Assembly (NCBI GenBank): GCA_003254925.1
Contig: QANZ01051560.1
Span: 124,001-188,000 of the forward strand
Direction of reading: 5' to 3'
DNA: 64,000 nt
From: Chamaecrista fasciculata
Taxonomy: Eukaryota; Streptophyta; Magnoliopsida; Fabales; Fabaceae
Of the stretch, positions 46,012 through 64,000 are shown piece by piece; positions within the stretch are counted from its first letter, which is position 1; every line of letters begins with the position of its first letter. Under the pieces are notes generated by a model. That model saw nothing but the letters and a program-made list of their open reading frames with translations. It was not told the origin of the DNA and did not search any database. The position numbers and the translations under genes were made by a program.

Positions 46012-49000
46012 ATGGGACTACGTAAATTAAGAGCAAGGTTTAAGAGGAGCCATCTTTACACATTTGCTTGCCTTCGGCGTAGTGATACTGGTCAAGTAAA
46101 TCCTCATTCCCTAGAAGGTCCTGGCTTCTCAAGAATTGTACATTGCAACCAGTCTTATATCCATGCAAGGAAACCTCTATTTTATTGCTACAATGACATA
46201 TCAACTACAAAATACACTCTTCTCACTTTTTTTCCCAAGGCACTCTTTGAACAATTTCGACGAGTTGCTAATATATACTTCCTTGTGGCTGCGTGCCTCT
46301 CTGCTTCTCCACTCTCACCGTTCACTCCTCTCAGCATGATTGCTCCTTTGGCATTTGTCGTTGGACTCAGCATGGCAAAGGAAGCATTGGAAGATTGGAA
46401 AAGGTACCGTCAGGATGTCACAGTGAATCACCGAAAAGTTAGTGTCCATAAAGAGAATGGTGTTTTTGACTTAAAGCAATGGCAGGACATTATGGTTGGG
46501 GATGTGGTGAAAGTAGATAAGGATCAGTTTTTTCCTGCTGATTTGCTTTTCTTGTCATCGAGTTATGAGGATGGGATATGCTATGTGGAAACTATGAATT
46601 TAGATGGTGAGACAAACTTGAAGGTGAAAAGATCTTTGGAGGTTACCATGAATCTGTACAGTGATGAATCATTCAAAGATTTCTCGGGATTAATACGTTG
46701 TGAGGACCCAAATCCTAGTCTTTATACATTTGTTGGGAACTTAGAGTATGAACGTGAGGTGTACCCTCTTGATCCTAGTCAAATTCTCCTCCGAGATTCA
46801 AAGCTCAGGAACACTGATTTCATCTATGGGGTGGTTATTTTCACCGGTCATCAAAGCAAAGTCATGCAAAATTCTACAAGGTCTCCTTCAAAAAGGAGCA
46901 GAATTGAAAGGAAGATGGATTACATCATATATATTCTTTTCACAGTTCTTCTTTTGATATCCGTAGTCAGCTCAATAATATTTGCTGTATGGACTAGATT
47001 CCGAACAATCAATTGGTGGTATTTACGGCCCGAACAATCTGAGGTTCAATATAATCCCAATGATCCTGCTCTGGCTGGGTTGAGTCATCTGGTTACTGCA
47101 CTCATTCTGTATGGGTATTTGATACCCATATCACTTTATGTGTCAATTGAGGTTGTGAAAGTTTTGCAGGCAACCTTCATTAATCAAGACTTGCATATGT
47201 ATCATGAAGAAACAGGAACTCCGGCTAATGCAAGAACATCAAATTTGAATGAAGAATTGGGTCAGGTGGACACTATACTTTCTGATAAGACTGGCACTTT
47301 AACCTGCAATCAGATGGATTTTTTGAAGTGCTCCATTGCAGGTGCTGCATATGGTGTGAGTTCAACTGAAGTTGAACTAGCGGCAGCACAGCAAATGGCT
47401 TCTGAGGACAACGAGGAAGATGACCTCTATAGTGTACCCGCACATAGGGGTAAAGCACATGTTTCATGGGAGAACTTTGAATTGGAGACTGTTGTTACTT
47501 CCAAGGATGATGAAGTTCAAAAGTCAGGCATAAAGGGTTTTAGCTTTGAGGACAACCGCCTCATGAATTGTAATTGGCGGAAAGAGCCCAATGCTGATGT
47601 GCTTTTGTTGTTTTTTAGAATATTAGCTGTTTGTCATACTGCCATTCCTGAGCTAAATGAGGAGACTGGAAGTTTAACTTATGAGGCTGAGTCACCTGAT
47701 GAAGGTGCTTTTCTTGTAGCAGCAAGAGAATTTGGTTTTGAGTTTATTAAAAGGACTCAAGCAAGTGTTGTTATCCGTGAAAGACTTTCACCTTCTGAAC
47801 CAGTTGTTGAAAAGTGAGGAGGAGTTACAATTCTTTTTAGTTGTTTGTATCGCCTTTTTTTTTCCTTCTACGGAACATTTATTTTTACTGTTTTGTTTTG
47901 GCTTAATTACGCAGGGAGTACAAAATCCTGAATCTATTAGACTTCACTAGCAAGAGAAAGAGAATGACAGTGATTGTGCGTGATGAGGAGGGCAGCTTGC
48001 TTCTTATGTGCAAAGGGGCTGACAGGTTGGCTTATGTAATTTATGATTCTTGTCTCTGTATTCACTGCAGAATGTCTTTATGTTAATAACAAAGTAAGAG
48101 CTTCAATTATATTTTTAATTAGAACTGAACAAAATTTAAATCTGTCTGAAACTTGTAGAGTCGAAGTGTACTAATTCCTTCTACTTTTCAAAGACTTTCA
48201 CATGCTAGCACAAAGATTTTTCATGTTTCTCTTCCAACTTTGAAAATCTTTTTAAACCTGCTTGGTTATGCAGTATCATATTTGATCGACTGGCTAAGAA
48301 TGGGAAGACGTATTTGGAGGCAACTACAAAACATTTAAATGAATATGGAGAAGGTGGTTTGAGAACACTAGCTCTAGCATATAGAAAGCTTGATGAAGAA
48401 GAGTACAGTGCTTGGAACAACGAGTTTCAAAAAGCCAAAATGAATGTTGGACCTGACAGAGAGGCGGTGCTTGAGCAGTTATCTGAAACGATGGAAAAAG
48501 AACTGATTCTTGTAGGGGCCACTGCTGTGGAAGACAAACTGCAAAAAGGGGTAGGCTTTATTATTCTTCCTAGTGCATAACTAAGGAATGTTTGGATTCA
48601 AGATTATGAAAGGAGAGGGAAAAAAAGATGAATAACCTCCATGTTTGGAAAATTGAAAATTGAAGACTATTGGTATTAATTTTTAATCCTCTATTAGTAT
48701 CTTCTTTCACAAGTTTGAAATTCCTCAAATTGAGATTTTTAAAAGAGGTATTGATATCCAAAACATTATAGTTGTAACTGTTGCTCTTCTTCAACCATCT
48801 CTAACGTCTTTTCGTCTTATCAGGTGCCCCAATGCATTGATAAACTTGCACAAGCTGGTCTCAAGATATGGGTTTTAACGGGGGATAAAATGGAAACTGC
48901 AATCAATATTGGGTCTGTCTACCAAAAACTATTTAACCACACTACACTGTTCCATTTCTCTGATTGATAATTAATGTTGAACTCACTTAAAAGTGCATTT

Positions 49001-52000
49001 ATGAACATATTTTTTTATTTGTATGGTGCAGTTTTGCTTGTAGTTTGCTTCGACAGGGCATGAAGCAGATTTGTATAACTACCCAAGATTCAGACAATTT
49101 TGACAAAGAGGTACTTATCTCATTAAGAGCAGAGATATATGTTTTATATATGGACATGGGTTTTAGTTGATTTCAGACCTAGTCCTTCTACTACCTCAGG
49201 CCATCAAGGAGAGCATTTTGAATCAAATTATCAATGCCTCACAAATGATAAAGCTAGAGAAAGATCCACATGCTGCATTTGCATTAATTATTGATGGGAA
49301 GACTTTGGCATATACTTTAGAAGATGATATGAAGCTTCACTTTTTAGGACTGGCTGTTGATTGTGCTTCCGTCATTTGTTGTCGTGTGTCTCCCAAGCAA
49401 AAGGCGTTGGTAGGACTTCTTTCTCCTCTCTGATTTGTTCTTTTGCGGATCTCTTCTAATCAGTCCCAAAAAATTCAGATATGTTAGAATTTACAAGATT
49501 GTAAAAATTTTAGAAGAGTATTTACAACTGGATCTTAGTTAAAGAGTTATTTGTTGGGTTTAATAATTTATGGAGTTATTTGAAACTGGATCTTAGTATT
49601 TACAAATGAAAGTATTTGTTAGATTTGGTAATTCAAATTAAAGTACCATTTATAACTGTGTCATAATTAAAGGGAAATATTTTATTTGCATTTCTTCCTT
49701 CTAAGAAAATAAAGCGGCAAGGTGTTTTATTCTTATTGACTTCAGTAATATGGCATCAGGTAACGAGGTTAGTTAAAGAAGGCACTGGAAAGACCACTTT
49801 AGGAATAGGTGATGGTGCAAATGACGTTGGCATGATTCAAGAAGCAGATATTGGTATTGGTATCAGTGGGGTTGAAGGTATGCAGGTTAGTGATGTACAA
49901 TTCATCCCTTTCTGCATATTTGTGTCACTCAGAATTGTGTCTGCATCACATTGGGGATTCCAAGCTGTCTTAATGCAACATCATATACATGATCTCAAAT
50001 CCAACCCAAACTTTTTATTTGAAATTGAAAAATAAAAAAAGGGCAAAAGTATTAATTTCGTCCTTAAACTTTACACTAACTATCAATTTCGTCCCCAATC
50101 TTTTTTTGCTGTCAATTTTGTCCCCAATGTTTCACATTTTATTCAATTTTATCTTTTGATTAACTTCTTTCAATAAATCAACGACAGACTGTATCCTATT
50201 TTTCAATCTGAGTATGGATTTGAGTTTCTTTGTCTATCAATTTTACATTATATATCATTAGTCACGTACATCCTGTCAATAATATTTGACTAAAGTAAGA
50301 GTAAAGGATAAAATTGATCCAAATGTGAAACATTGGGGACGAAATTGACAGCAAAAATAGATTAGGGACAATATTGACAGTTAGTGTAAAGTTTGGGGAC
50401 AAAATAAGTACATTTGCCTAAAAAAAAGATTAAAATTGATTAAAGAAGAGAAGAGGGTCCCCAATTTTATCATCTCTTAAAAAAGGAGAACATATCTTGC
50501 TTGAATCCCTTTTCAAGTTCTCATCAATAACTTTATGCAAAGTATTAGGGTTTTGACTAATGATCTACCACAACCACTACCCCATGAACACTCCTTAAAT
50601 TGCTACTATCAATCATCCTTGCATGTTATGAAGAAAGCGCACTTTAAGGCCCTTTTTTTCTGTTTTTGATGCATGCATGTGAGATTTCTGAAATTGTGGA
50701 GCTCAAACATGCATCTTCTTTTCAGGCGGTGATGGCTAGTGACTTTTCAATTGCCCAATTCAGATTTTTGGAGCGGCTTTTGGTAGTCCATGGACATTGG
50801 TGTTACAGGAGAATAGCGCAAATGGTGATAACAGTTTGATGTTCGCATAGATTCATCAGTTTTTATATATTTTCAATAATTTGTTTTTTGATTCCATCAT
50901 AATTGATAATGATATGATGTATATGCAAACAGATATGCTATTTCTTCTACAAAAACATAGCATTTGGCCTCACCATCTTCTATTACGAGGCCACTACAAG
51001 CTTCTCTGGGCAATCCGTATATGATGACTGGTATATGATATTATTTAATGTTGTTCTTACATCATTACCTGTCATTTCACTCGGGGTTCTTGAACAAGAT
51101 GTTTCACCAGAAGTTTGCTTACAGGTTTGTCCTCCTCACATTTCTTCTCTGTTTCACCCATGTTCATAGTTAAAGTTAAGATTAGAATCATATAAAATCC
51201 TTTATATCTTTATTACAAGGTTCAAGGATAAAAATAGAATAAGCATACAATTTGGTCCTTAAAAGATGCACAAGATGACACTTCAATTTCTGAAAGTTTA
51301 GTTTATACACTTTAATCCTCAAAAATGATGGAATTAATACAATTTAGTCCTCTAAGCCTATTTTTATAGGGACTACTAGCTTATGTATTGGTTCTATGGC
51401 TTTCAGAGATTAAAGAGTATAAATTAGACTTTTGAAAATTGAGTTGTTAACTCGTCTATCTTTAAGGGATCAATTTATATATTAACTTATAAAAATAGAC
51501 TAAAACTCTATTTATTAGTCCTTCTCAGTTCTCATATTCATTTTCTCTCAAGTTGTCTTACTTCAACTTTGTGGCAAAGATATATAGGCAACTTTATATA
51601 AGTTCCTTTTTCCTTGAAGTAACCCACCCAACCTATTTTTATTTTGATGTAATTGTTGCACTCTGCAGTTTCCCACTCTATATCAGCAAGGCCCAAGAAA
51701 TCTGTTCTTTGACTGGCCTAGAATATTAGGATGGATGGGAAATGGTCTCTATTGCTCCCTCATCATCTTCACTCTCAACATCATCATCTTCCACGACCAA
51801 GCCTTCCGTGCCGACGGCTACACCGCTGACATGGCAGCTGTTGGTACCACAATGTTCACTTGCATCATTTGGGCAGTCAATTGCCAAATTGCCCTCACAA
51901 TGAGCCACTTCACATGGATCCAATTTATAGCCATCATAGGAAGTATAGCCTTTTGGTACATATTTCTGGTGCTATATGGAATGGTCAATCCAACTTTCTC

Positions 52001-52331
52001 AAAGAATGCATACCAAATACTGCTTGAAGTTCTTGCTCCTGCACCTATCTATTGGATGACCACTCTTTTAGTTACAGTCTCTTGCAATCTTCCTTATTAT
52101 GCCCATATTTCATTGCAAAGATGTACAAATCCATTGGATCATCACATAATCCAAGAGATCAAGCATTATGGGAAGGATGTTGAGGATCAAAGAATGTGGA
52201 AGAGGGAAAGGTCCAAGGCAAGACAGGAAACCAAGATTGGATTCACTGCAAGAGTGGAAGCGAAGATAAGGCTATTGAAAGAGAGGCTACAGAAGAAACA
52301 ATCCTCCTTGTCTTTGATGTCCCCAACATGA
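46012..52331 (+). CDS. ALA: P4-type phospholipid-transporting ATPase (ALA family)
   Basis: Predicted exons are 46012-47813, 47915-48025, 48274-48550, 48824-48912, 49032-49110, 49200-49409, 49760-49885, 50726-50824, 50933-51124 and 51669-52331. All have GT/AG borders and stay in phase, giving 1215 aa, normal for plant ALA flippases. Seen: [13 protein letters not shown] near TM1, DGETNLK (actuator), the phosphorylation motif DKTGTLT (Asp about 425), [13 protein letters not shown], and C-terminal membrane segments in the last three exons. By family, it moves phospholipids from the outer to the cytosolic leaflet, usually with an ALIS/CDC50 partner. Wording such as [14 protein letters not shown] suggests the ALA4-7 group. 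Introns 7 and 9 contain MITEs. No coding break seen. Confidence 0.93.
50042..50419. mobile_element. MITE in flippase intron 7
   Basis: Starts ggcaaaagtattaatttcg and ends aataagtacatttgcc; long arms repeat 'tttcgtccccaat' and its complement. Flanks taaaaaaag and taaaaaaaa agree at 8 of 9 bases, as for Mutator-like elements. It adds bulk to an 840-bp intron without touching the splice sites. Confidence 0.75.
51234..51515. mobile_element. MITE-like element in flippase intron 9
   Basis: Blocks such as aatttggtccttaaaagat on the left and atctttaagggatcaattt on the right are inverted. Related to the 'gagtaaattaac' family. The ends are eroded. Confidence 0.5.
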
Positions 52332-54632
52332 CACACTATTGATAAATGATTTGATTTTGTTGTTTTATTTTCTGGTTTCCACTTTATTTTTTTAAAATTT
52401 TTTTGGTACAGATGATTCATGTAATTTTTATGATAAACATGGTGGATAAGATTCAAGTGATAATGAAGAAATGAAGCAGCTAATTTGTGCTAGTGGTTAT
52501 CTAAGTTATTAGTAGTTAAGTCTTGATTCAGTCCAAAAAAAAAAAGTCTTGATTCATTTTTTTTAAGCAAATATACAATTTTGTTTTTTAAAAGATATAC
52601 AAGTTCACAACTTAATCCCTAAATTAATAATAAAAAAAACAACTCAATCTTTAAAAGTCTAATTTACATACTTTAATCCCTGAAAGTAATACTACTTAAT
52701 TCTTTAAACTTAATGTACCAACTTGCTGGCACAAAAAGAATGAAATGTATTGATTCCATCGTCAGTCCCACTTGATCCAAAGACATAAGACTAATTCTAC
52801 ATCTGACCAAAAAATATAAGAATAATTCAATAACCTAACAAAAAAAAATAACAGACATGTTCAATAGAAATGTTGGAGCTGAAATCCGGGCAGTCAGAGA
52901 CATTCATGCCGTGATCAAGAGAGGACTTAAATGTGTTAAAAGTTGTTAAACCTCATGAAACACTCCACGAAATATTTATGATGTTTCAAATAAAAGTGAG
53001 GAAGCGTAATACATGAACCTCATTTATTAGTAATGTAGTACTAGAAACAAACGTGATTATTGCATTATTATTTTTATTTTTTTAAAATAGCTCACGTGAA
53101 AGAATTGTCAAAAAATAAAAAGATTAAAGTGTACTTTTAGTCTCATAAATTTTATTCAGTTTTCAAGTTAGTTCCATAACTTTTTTATTATACTTTCAGC
53201 CCCATAAGGAAAAAACTAATTTGTGCTTTTAATTTTTAAAAGTTATACTACCTGTCATTATTTTTAAAAATAAAAGTCACCAATAATTATATTTACAATA
53301 AAAAATCTTTAAAAAAAATCATCTTCCATCTTTAAAGGCGAGTTAATAGTTCTTTTAGACTACTCGACCTATATAATAATATAATCTCAATCAAAATAAA
53401 TAATATATTTAGAAATATTTTAAAAAAAATAAATGAACACAAATTAAAATTAACAACACTTAAAATATAATTAAAAAAAATAATTGAGAATAAATTAGAG
53501 TAGAAATTTTTATTTGTACCTTTTTATTTTCCAACTTTCCCTTCTTTTAAATTTTACAAATAGTGATAATTGAGACCAAACTTTTAAAAGATCGAAATGA
53601 CGACCCTCTTAGCTTTATAATTATAGGTGACTGAAGATTGAAAACTAAATAAAATATATTAATATATAAAATCTCAACTCTCAAATTAAGTTATATGAAA
53701 AGAGAATAAAAAAGAATTTACCTAATTAAATAATATTTTATGAATTGACATGTGTTTTTAAACTTTAAAATAGGGGGCTATATACTCTAATTCGTGTCCC
53801 TGAGAAGTGTGTTCTAATCCTGCTCGTGTAAACTTTTTAAAGGATTGTAAAACTTAATTCATAATAGTGAAAATTTTTATTCTTTAGGCGAACGTAAACT
53901 ACATTGGTCAAATTGTTTTAATATATTCCCCTTTCAAAAAAAAAAAACTACATTGGTCAAATTATGTAATTATTTTGTGTTCATTTTTTATTTTCTCTTT
54001 TTGGTATTCTCACTACTTTATTTTTGGTTTTTTGGTAGGCAATGTTTCTCAATACTTTATATGATATGTCTGAATCTGATCATTCTTAGAATTGAGATTT
54101 AAGTTTGATCATGTCTTAATATTTTGTTTTTTAAATTGATTGATTGGTTCAACTAAAACCTAAGATCATCCAAGCCCAAAAAAAAAACTAAGATCATCAA
54201 AACGCGTCGTTTAGTAGTCTCCGCTTGAGTAAAAGAAAAGTAAAACCGAAAGAAAAAAAATCTACTTCAGCTCAGCTACGAATAATATTTCCGTTTCGAT
54301 TGGATCAAAGCATAAAGAAGAAGCAGCGTCTTCTCGTTATGACAATCCCATTTGGGATTTCTTCTTCTTCTTCTTCTTCTCTCTCTCTTCTCTTTCTTCT
54401 ACCTACCCTTAATTTCTAGAACATCAATTTTTCCAATTTTCTTCTCCACTATTTGATTTCTCTACTTCAATAACTACTTGAAGTCTTCGCTCACAGCACC
54501 GTGGTTGGTGCATCATTTTCAATTTTCAGCTTAAAAGATCATTTTTTTTTTCTAGGGCTTCATACCCAGAACTTTTTCTAGTGCTAAATTAGTTCTAGGG
54601 TTGAGGCTTGATCGTTGATTAAGTTTTGTTGG
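52332..54632. other. Intergenic between flippase and kinase
   Basis: The start is flippase 3' untranslated sequence. The middle is AT-rich with degenerate 'aatccctgaaag' repeat pieces (52570-52720). The last 400 bp, with a cttcttctt microsatellite at 54361-54382, is probably the kinase promoter and 5' leader. No other gene seen. Confidence 0.5.
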
Positions 54633-59311
<4,679 letters not shown>

Positions 59312-61122
59312 CTGCTGCCACCCTTGGTACCTTGTCTTCTTTGTAAATTCTGAAACAGTTTCATACTCTTTTTCACGCACTTTGCTGAACGGAGTACTGT
59401 CGTGCATTTTGTTGGAGAGATGCAGCAAGTTGGGAATGCAAATACTTAGATGGATTCCTGATAACAAGGCTTTTTGTTCATACAATATGTTTTATACTGA
59501 CATTGGCTTTACTTCACCATCACCATCTTTTTCTCCTTGATGTTTAATAATGGCTTATGATAGATCAGTGAAAAACTTGGATTTAAACCATATCATTGTA
59601 ACTTGTAAGTAGGAGAATGCAAATACTTTGCGAGTGTTGAGCAAGTTGTGAACAACCTAATTTTAAGGGTTTTTCTAAATTTTATTTCAGTCGCTTCAAG
59701 AATATGAAGAAGCTGCGTGAAACTGGCCTAATTACCTTGTTATTTATGAATTTGGATCCTCGCATTTGGTGCTTGAATCTTCTTGTCTCTCTATTTTGAA
59801 CTAGATGCACTAATAATTACATTGTAGATAATCCAAATCTGTTGTTTACACACAATGGCTAAGATTTAAGACCAAAATCAAATTATACTAGGTGTATTAA
59901 TGTGGTAATTACTAATTAGGACTACTAAGCCATATATTTAGTGATTCTGTACTCATTTAATCCATATTGTAACGTTTAGTGATTTAAAGTTCTAACGCAC
60001 AAAAAAAATAACTATTTTTCTACATGTGATAATCTTTTTTTATTGATCTACATGTGATAATCAAGATTGAGGCTAAAGATTTGTAAAGTTTTAACTTTTA
60101 ACCAAGATCTCGCGATGTGCAAATAAAACCTCTTTTTCTTTTTTCATTTATTAACATTCATTTCTTTTTTCATATTGTCTATTTCTCCTTTTCCTTTCCT
60201 TTAGTCAATTCGTTACTTTATTCTCCGGAAAAAAGTGATTGCAAGCAGCCTACGAAATTTGACAACCCCACTATGAAGAAAATCTGAGGGGAAGAATACG
60301 AAACAATTTATTATTATTCTCTAATAATAAATAATAATTAACAGATTCTCAGGTCTGTTTAATTTATTACTTTATTTTATCATCTTCTAATCATAACTAT
60401 TCCTGTACCTTTCAATCTGATCTTTTTAATTAACTATGAAGAAAGAGAATGCTGGTTTAATAGCTTTTGGGTTACTCAATTTCTATCATAAGACCAACTA
60501 AAGAAAGGAAATTAATTATTAATCTGATATCTGATTTTTTTGAAAAGCAGTAATGTTTTCAATGCTCATACTCGTATCTCTCATCATCAAGGAGACTAAA
60601 TTCAAGGCATTGACAGCAACTAACGAGTCACTTTCAACTTCTAAGCTATCCACACCACGATTAAGGTAATCTCAGTACTATTTCGGTCTTCAATATTCTC
60701 AACAGCCTCTGAATGCATTTTGGAACACTCTTGATATCTATGAAACTCTGCCAACTTCATTTATATTTCAGAGATATTTATGAATTTTTTTTCCAAAACC
60801 AATCAAAATTCATCATATATATATATCTGGATCAGAGGTTGAAGTAGAACTGAAAAACAGAGTGAACCCTCATAAAAGCAAAAAGGACAATTAAAAAAAA
60901 AATCAAATTAAACTACAAAACAATTATGAAACTCTAGTTCAAAGTTCAAACCAAAACACCCTCACTTCAATCAAAGATGAACTGAAAATTATCAAATTTA
61001 GAAGCTCCTCACATAATATAATCATCCATGAAGTTCCATACATAAGGAAAACTCTAACTTGAACAGATTCATAAACCAAATGAAAAATTAGCTAAAAATA
61101 GTAAATACCCATTAATCATTAA
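59312..61122. other. Intergenic, no gene seen
   Basis: The first few hundred bases are likely kinase 3' untranslated sequence. The rest is AT-rich without repeats that I recognise or credible ORFs. The final part before 61122 may be the 3' untranslated region of the DUF3511 gene. Confidence 0.5.
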
Positions 61123-61407
61123 TCACCCCCATCCATAGATCACTTGGGTGTATGTGTTCTTGATCCACCTGAAGCTTTTCCTCAGAGACCCTTTCATCTT
61201 CCCTTCCATATCATACACTCTGTAGCTAGCAACTCTCTTCTTTCTCTGCATTTCTGGGTCATTGAAGCTCCAACTTTTTGAAGCTTTTTTTGATTTCTTG
61301 ATCTTCCCTTCCTTATGATTACTACAATTAGAGCTATAACTCCTCAGATCTTGCATGCCTGTGGGGAATTCCCTTTCATCTCTGCATGATTTGGATCTGA
61401 ATTCCAT
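61123..61407 (-). CDS. DUF3511 domain protein, 94 aa, single exon
   Basis: An intronless ORF from ATG at 61407 (MEFRSKSCRDERE). The C-terminal half matches the plant DUF3511 family by its wording: EMQRKKRVASYRVYDMEGK, KGSLRKSFRWIK and a YTQVIYGWG end. It is strongly basic in the middle (KKSKKASK), with no signal peptide or membrane segment. The length fits the family, whose function is not established. A CT-rich, pyrimidine-type leader lies upstream on the minus strand. It is complete. Confidence 0.88.
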   Translation of the reverse strand: MEFRSKSCRDEREFPTGMQDLRSYSSNCSNHKEGKIKKSKKASKSWSFNDPEMQRKKRVASYRVYDMEGKMKGSLRKSFRWIKNTYTQVIYGWG

Positions 61408-64000
61408 GGTGGAAAGTGGGAATTGGTTTAAAGTTTACAACTTTACAAAGGAAATGGAAGGGGAAACAGAGAGGGTGTCTTTTTAAGGGGAGAGATAGAA
61501 AGGACAATCAAATATAAAGAAATGATTGATGGGTTTTCTTTTTAGTTGAATTTACACCCAACTTTTTTTTAAAGTTCAGTTTACACTCTTCAATCTTTAA
61601 AAGAAGTGGTAAAAAAAATCAATAAATTTTAATTTAATTGTTCTACAAGTTAAAAATAAGTTTAAAAGAGTATATTGTATCACTCCGATGATTTTGAAGG
61701 ATAATTGTGTAAATTAACTTCAAGAATTTGTCGAATTGTATATTTGTTCCTTTTTTTCTCTTGCTTTCTTTTTTCCTTACTTGTATTAGGATTGTTTATT
61801 ACTTTTGTTTTCTAGCTTTACTTTGTATAAGGAAAATTTTCTCTAAATTAGAAGTGGTTGAAGATGATGATGATTATGATTATGATGATATGTTATTGTT
61901 AGTCTTTATTTTGTTGTGCTTTTCTTTAATAGTGTTTGTGGGGTAGCGACATATTCAACTTTGCTTAACATTGCAGAATTGCTTGACGCTTGAGGCTTTT
62001 GCCTTTTGGGCTTTGACTGTCTTGCACATGTGGAAGTGTTTTCATTCAATGAACATGAGTTTGAATCTCTTTAAAAGATGTGCTTGCATTTAGTGTTTGG
62101 CAATGTTTCTAAGAGTAAGGAATTCATGTGCCACCTCAAACTATAAGAGTATGTTTCTTAGCTATTATATACTAAATGAAATAATATTAATATATGTAAT
62201 TTTTGATATATATATATATACTCCCCGAAAATGAACTTTTTGTTGGTCTTTTAAATCAAATGTTGTTTTCTGAGCTAAAACTACACATATTATCTTAGTT
62301 ATTTTTCAAGTGAGATTTAAAGTTAAGGGAGTTTTGGTTAAGTTTTTAAGTTCAGAAAATGTTTCTCACTTTCTCATATAAGTTATAACAAAATTATAAA
62401 TAGGTCTTTTTTTTTTTTTTTTTTNATTTTATAATTCAAACACAGATTAGTTTTTGTTAAGAGTTAAGGTTCTCTCAACGAAAGTTTCTATACAAGACTG
62501 GAATATGACATCTTAGTTATGGAAATTTGAGTACTTAATTATATATCATTTCAATTAATCACTTGTTAATCTTCTCTAACTTTTTGGTTTCTTGTAAACT
62601 TAACAATTTTGCTAAACTTGAGAACATGTGAATTTGATTCAATGGGAGTAAGTGAACAAAAGTTTATAATAACAAGAACAGAGCCATTTTAGGTCCAAGT
62701 GGTCCAAATCATGAATTCTCCAAATTCTCACCACATATTTTAGTATTTGGATTCTTCAATCTTGACTGTGAAAATTTTGACTTCTTTTTCCTCTTGTTCT
62801 CTTTGTCTCTCTCTCTCTCCACAACAGATGCTGATGATGGCTGAGAATAAATACAAAACTTGTAGGTTATTATCTATTAAGGACTTTGTTCTTTTTCACA
62901 GAATCAAGCATCTATCTAGGAGCTTGGTTCCAATGCCTTAGTAACAAAAATTATTGGAAAGCTTGCTTTAAGTTTTTGGATCTTTCTATAGGATTAGACT
63001 TAAAAAGTAAAGTTATTCAAGAATTTATCATTAAATTATCTAATCAAAATATGGTATATAGAAGAAATTCAATTTAAACACTCATTGGATGTTGAACAGT
63101 AATAATTACTTGAAAATTTGTGCAATTTGTCCTTTTGTAAAAGCTTTGCTTTCAAGTTTCAGACCAAGTGCATGGTTATATGTATAATTAGTACTATAAT
63201 TTGAAGCAATCCTCTTCAAACTAATTGCTATGTCACAGTTGATGTTGATCATGATACCTGGTTGATGAGGGATTCAAAACCTGTCTTTCTCAATTGTATA
63301 TCTGTGATTCAACACTGAAAGCAATTTTTACTCTATAATTTTCGAATGAATATATGATATATGAAAAACACACGAGTTAATAACTCAATTATTGAAAATT
63401 TAATTTATACTCTTTAATCTCGAAAAATCATAAGATCAATATATTTTAGTCATTTTGTCTTTATAAGTTGATCCATGTATAATAGGTCTAAAAGATTAAA
63501 CTAGATTGTTTCCACAATTTTTAAAGATTAAATTATATGTAGTCTTTCCAAATAATACCTCAATACCATAAGTATTACCATTTTCTTTTCTCATGATGAA
63601 ATTTGAGAAGTAGAAACAAATATGAAGCTTATAATCTTATATGCTTGCAAGAACCTTCACAAATGTAACTTGTTCCACTTATATTTTGCGAACAAAGTCT
63701 ACCTAAATCTTTCATGTTCAGATTAATTAGCTTGTGCTACTGCTGTAATTTTAAATGATAAGGGAATCCCAGAAAATTAAGTAAATAAATAAAATCTATA
63801 TAGAATCCGTTACAAAATTGTGGCCCTACGCCATTGAACTACGATGCATCAAATTAAAAGAGTAGAAGAAAGGCAAAAAGGAAACACTTGTCCAAAAGAT
63901 GAAACCTGATGACTTTAACAGAACAAAAATCTTTCTGGGCAAAAAAAAAAAAAACAGAGAACAAAAATCAACTCATTACAGCAGATCGGCAACATTCGAT
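61408..64000. other. Right flank, no gene seen
   Basis: AT-rich. Contains a degenerate element arm at about 61550-61720, a TA microsatellite near 62205, a T-run interrupted by N at about 62425, and another 'aattattgaaaatttaatttata' repeat piece at 63385-63560. Short ORFs (62747, 62886) show no recognisable content. Confidence 0.5.

Noticed and set aside
63820..63855. tRNA-like A-box (tagttcaatggc on the minus strand)
   Set aside because: No B box, anticodon arm or acceptor pairing could be found around it.

Overview
This window is nuclear DNA from a flowering plant. The TIR-NBS-LRR (TNL) genes, their intron positions and their leucine-rich-repeat wording look most like legume (Fabaceae) genes; that placement is inference. 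The DNA is AT-rich and full of small inverted-repeat transposons. It has four marked gaps or ambiguous bases: N at 7105, 27213-27281, 44629 and about 62425.

Positions 1 to about 42600 form a disease-resistance cluster with every member on the minus strand. Three TNL genes look intact, each with four coding exons that splice in frame: TNL-1 (2313-6073, 1132 aa), TNL-2 (9210-14354, 1261 aa) and TNL-3 (16564-20666, 1145 aa). The order is TIR, NB-ARC, a short linker/LRR exon, then LRR plus a C-terminal C-JID domain. TNL-4 (32093-34073) keeps a clean TIR exon but has no NBS exon and a collapsed LRR. TNL-5 (40418-42148) has only part of exon 3, the LRR and the C-JID. TNL-4 and TNL-5 sit in two copies of a tandem segmental duplication (about 28974-35715 and 36359-42610). 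Each copy also carries the remains of another TIR exon.

Between and inside these genes lies a dense layer of mobile DNA. It includes a complete small LTR element with a 5-bp target duplication and a 42-bp in-frame repeat (7518-8922). Inverted-repeat elements are nested four deep (21714-24869) and three deep (26785-28948); several have 9-bp target duplications and one has an 8-bp duplication. A 1.28-kb solo LTR (37426-38706) and a copia fragment (36812-37123) are present. Helitron-like 3' ends occur near 32914 and as a tandem array at 44152-44629.

From 45000 onward the window changes to conserved, single-copy-looking genes: a P4-type phospholipid flippase of the plant ALA family (46012-52331, plus strand, 10 coding exons, 1215 aa), a casein kinase 1-like kinase (54633-59311, plus strand, 14 coding exons, 476 aa) and a small DUF3511 protein (61123-61407, minus strand). 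The right-hand flank to 64000 shows no gene I can support.

The cluster encodes intracellular immune receptors: TIR domains act as NAD-cleaving signalling enzymes, NB-ARC as the switch, and LRR/C-JID in recognition. The flippase and kinase are housekeeping neighbours that mark the edge of the cluster. Exon coordinates were derived by hand from splice signals and reading phase, without transcript data.
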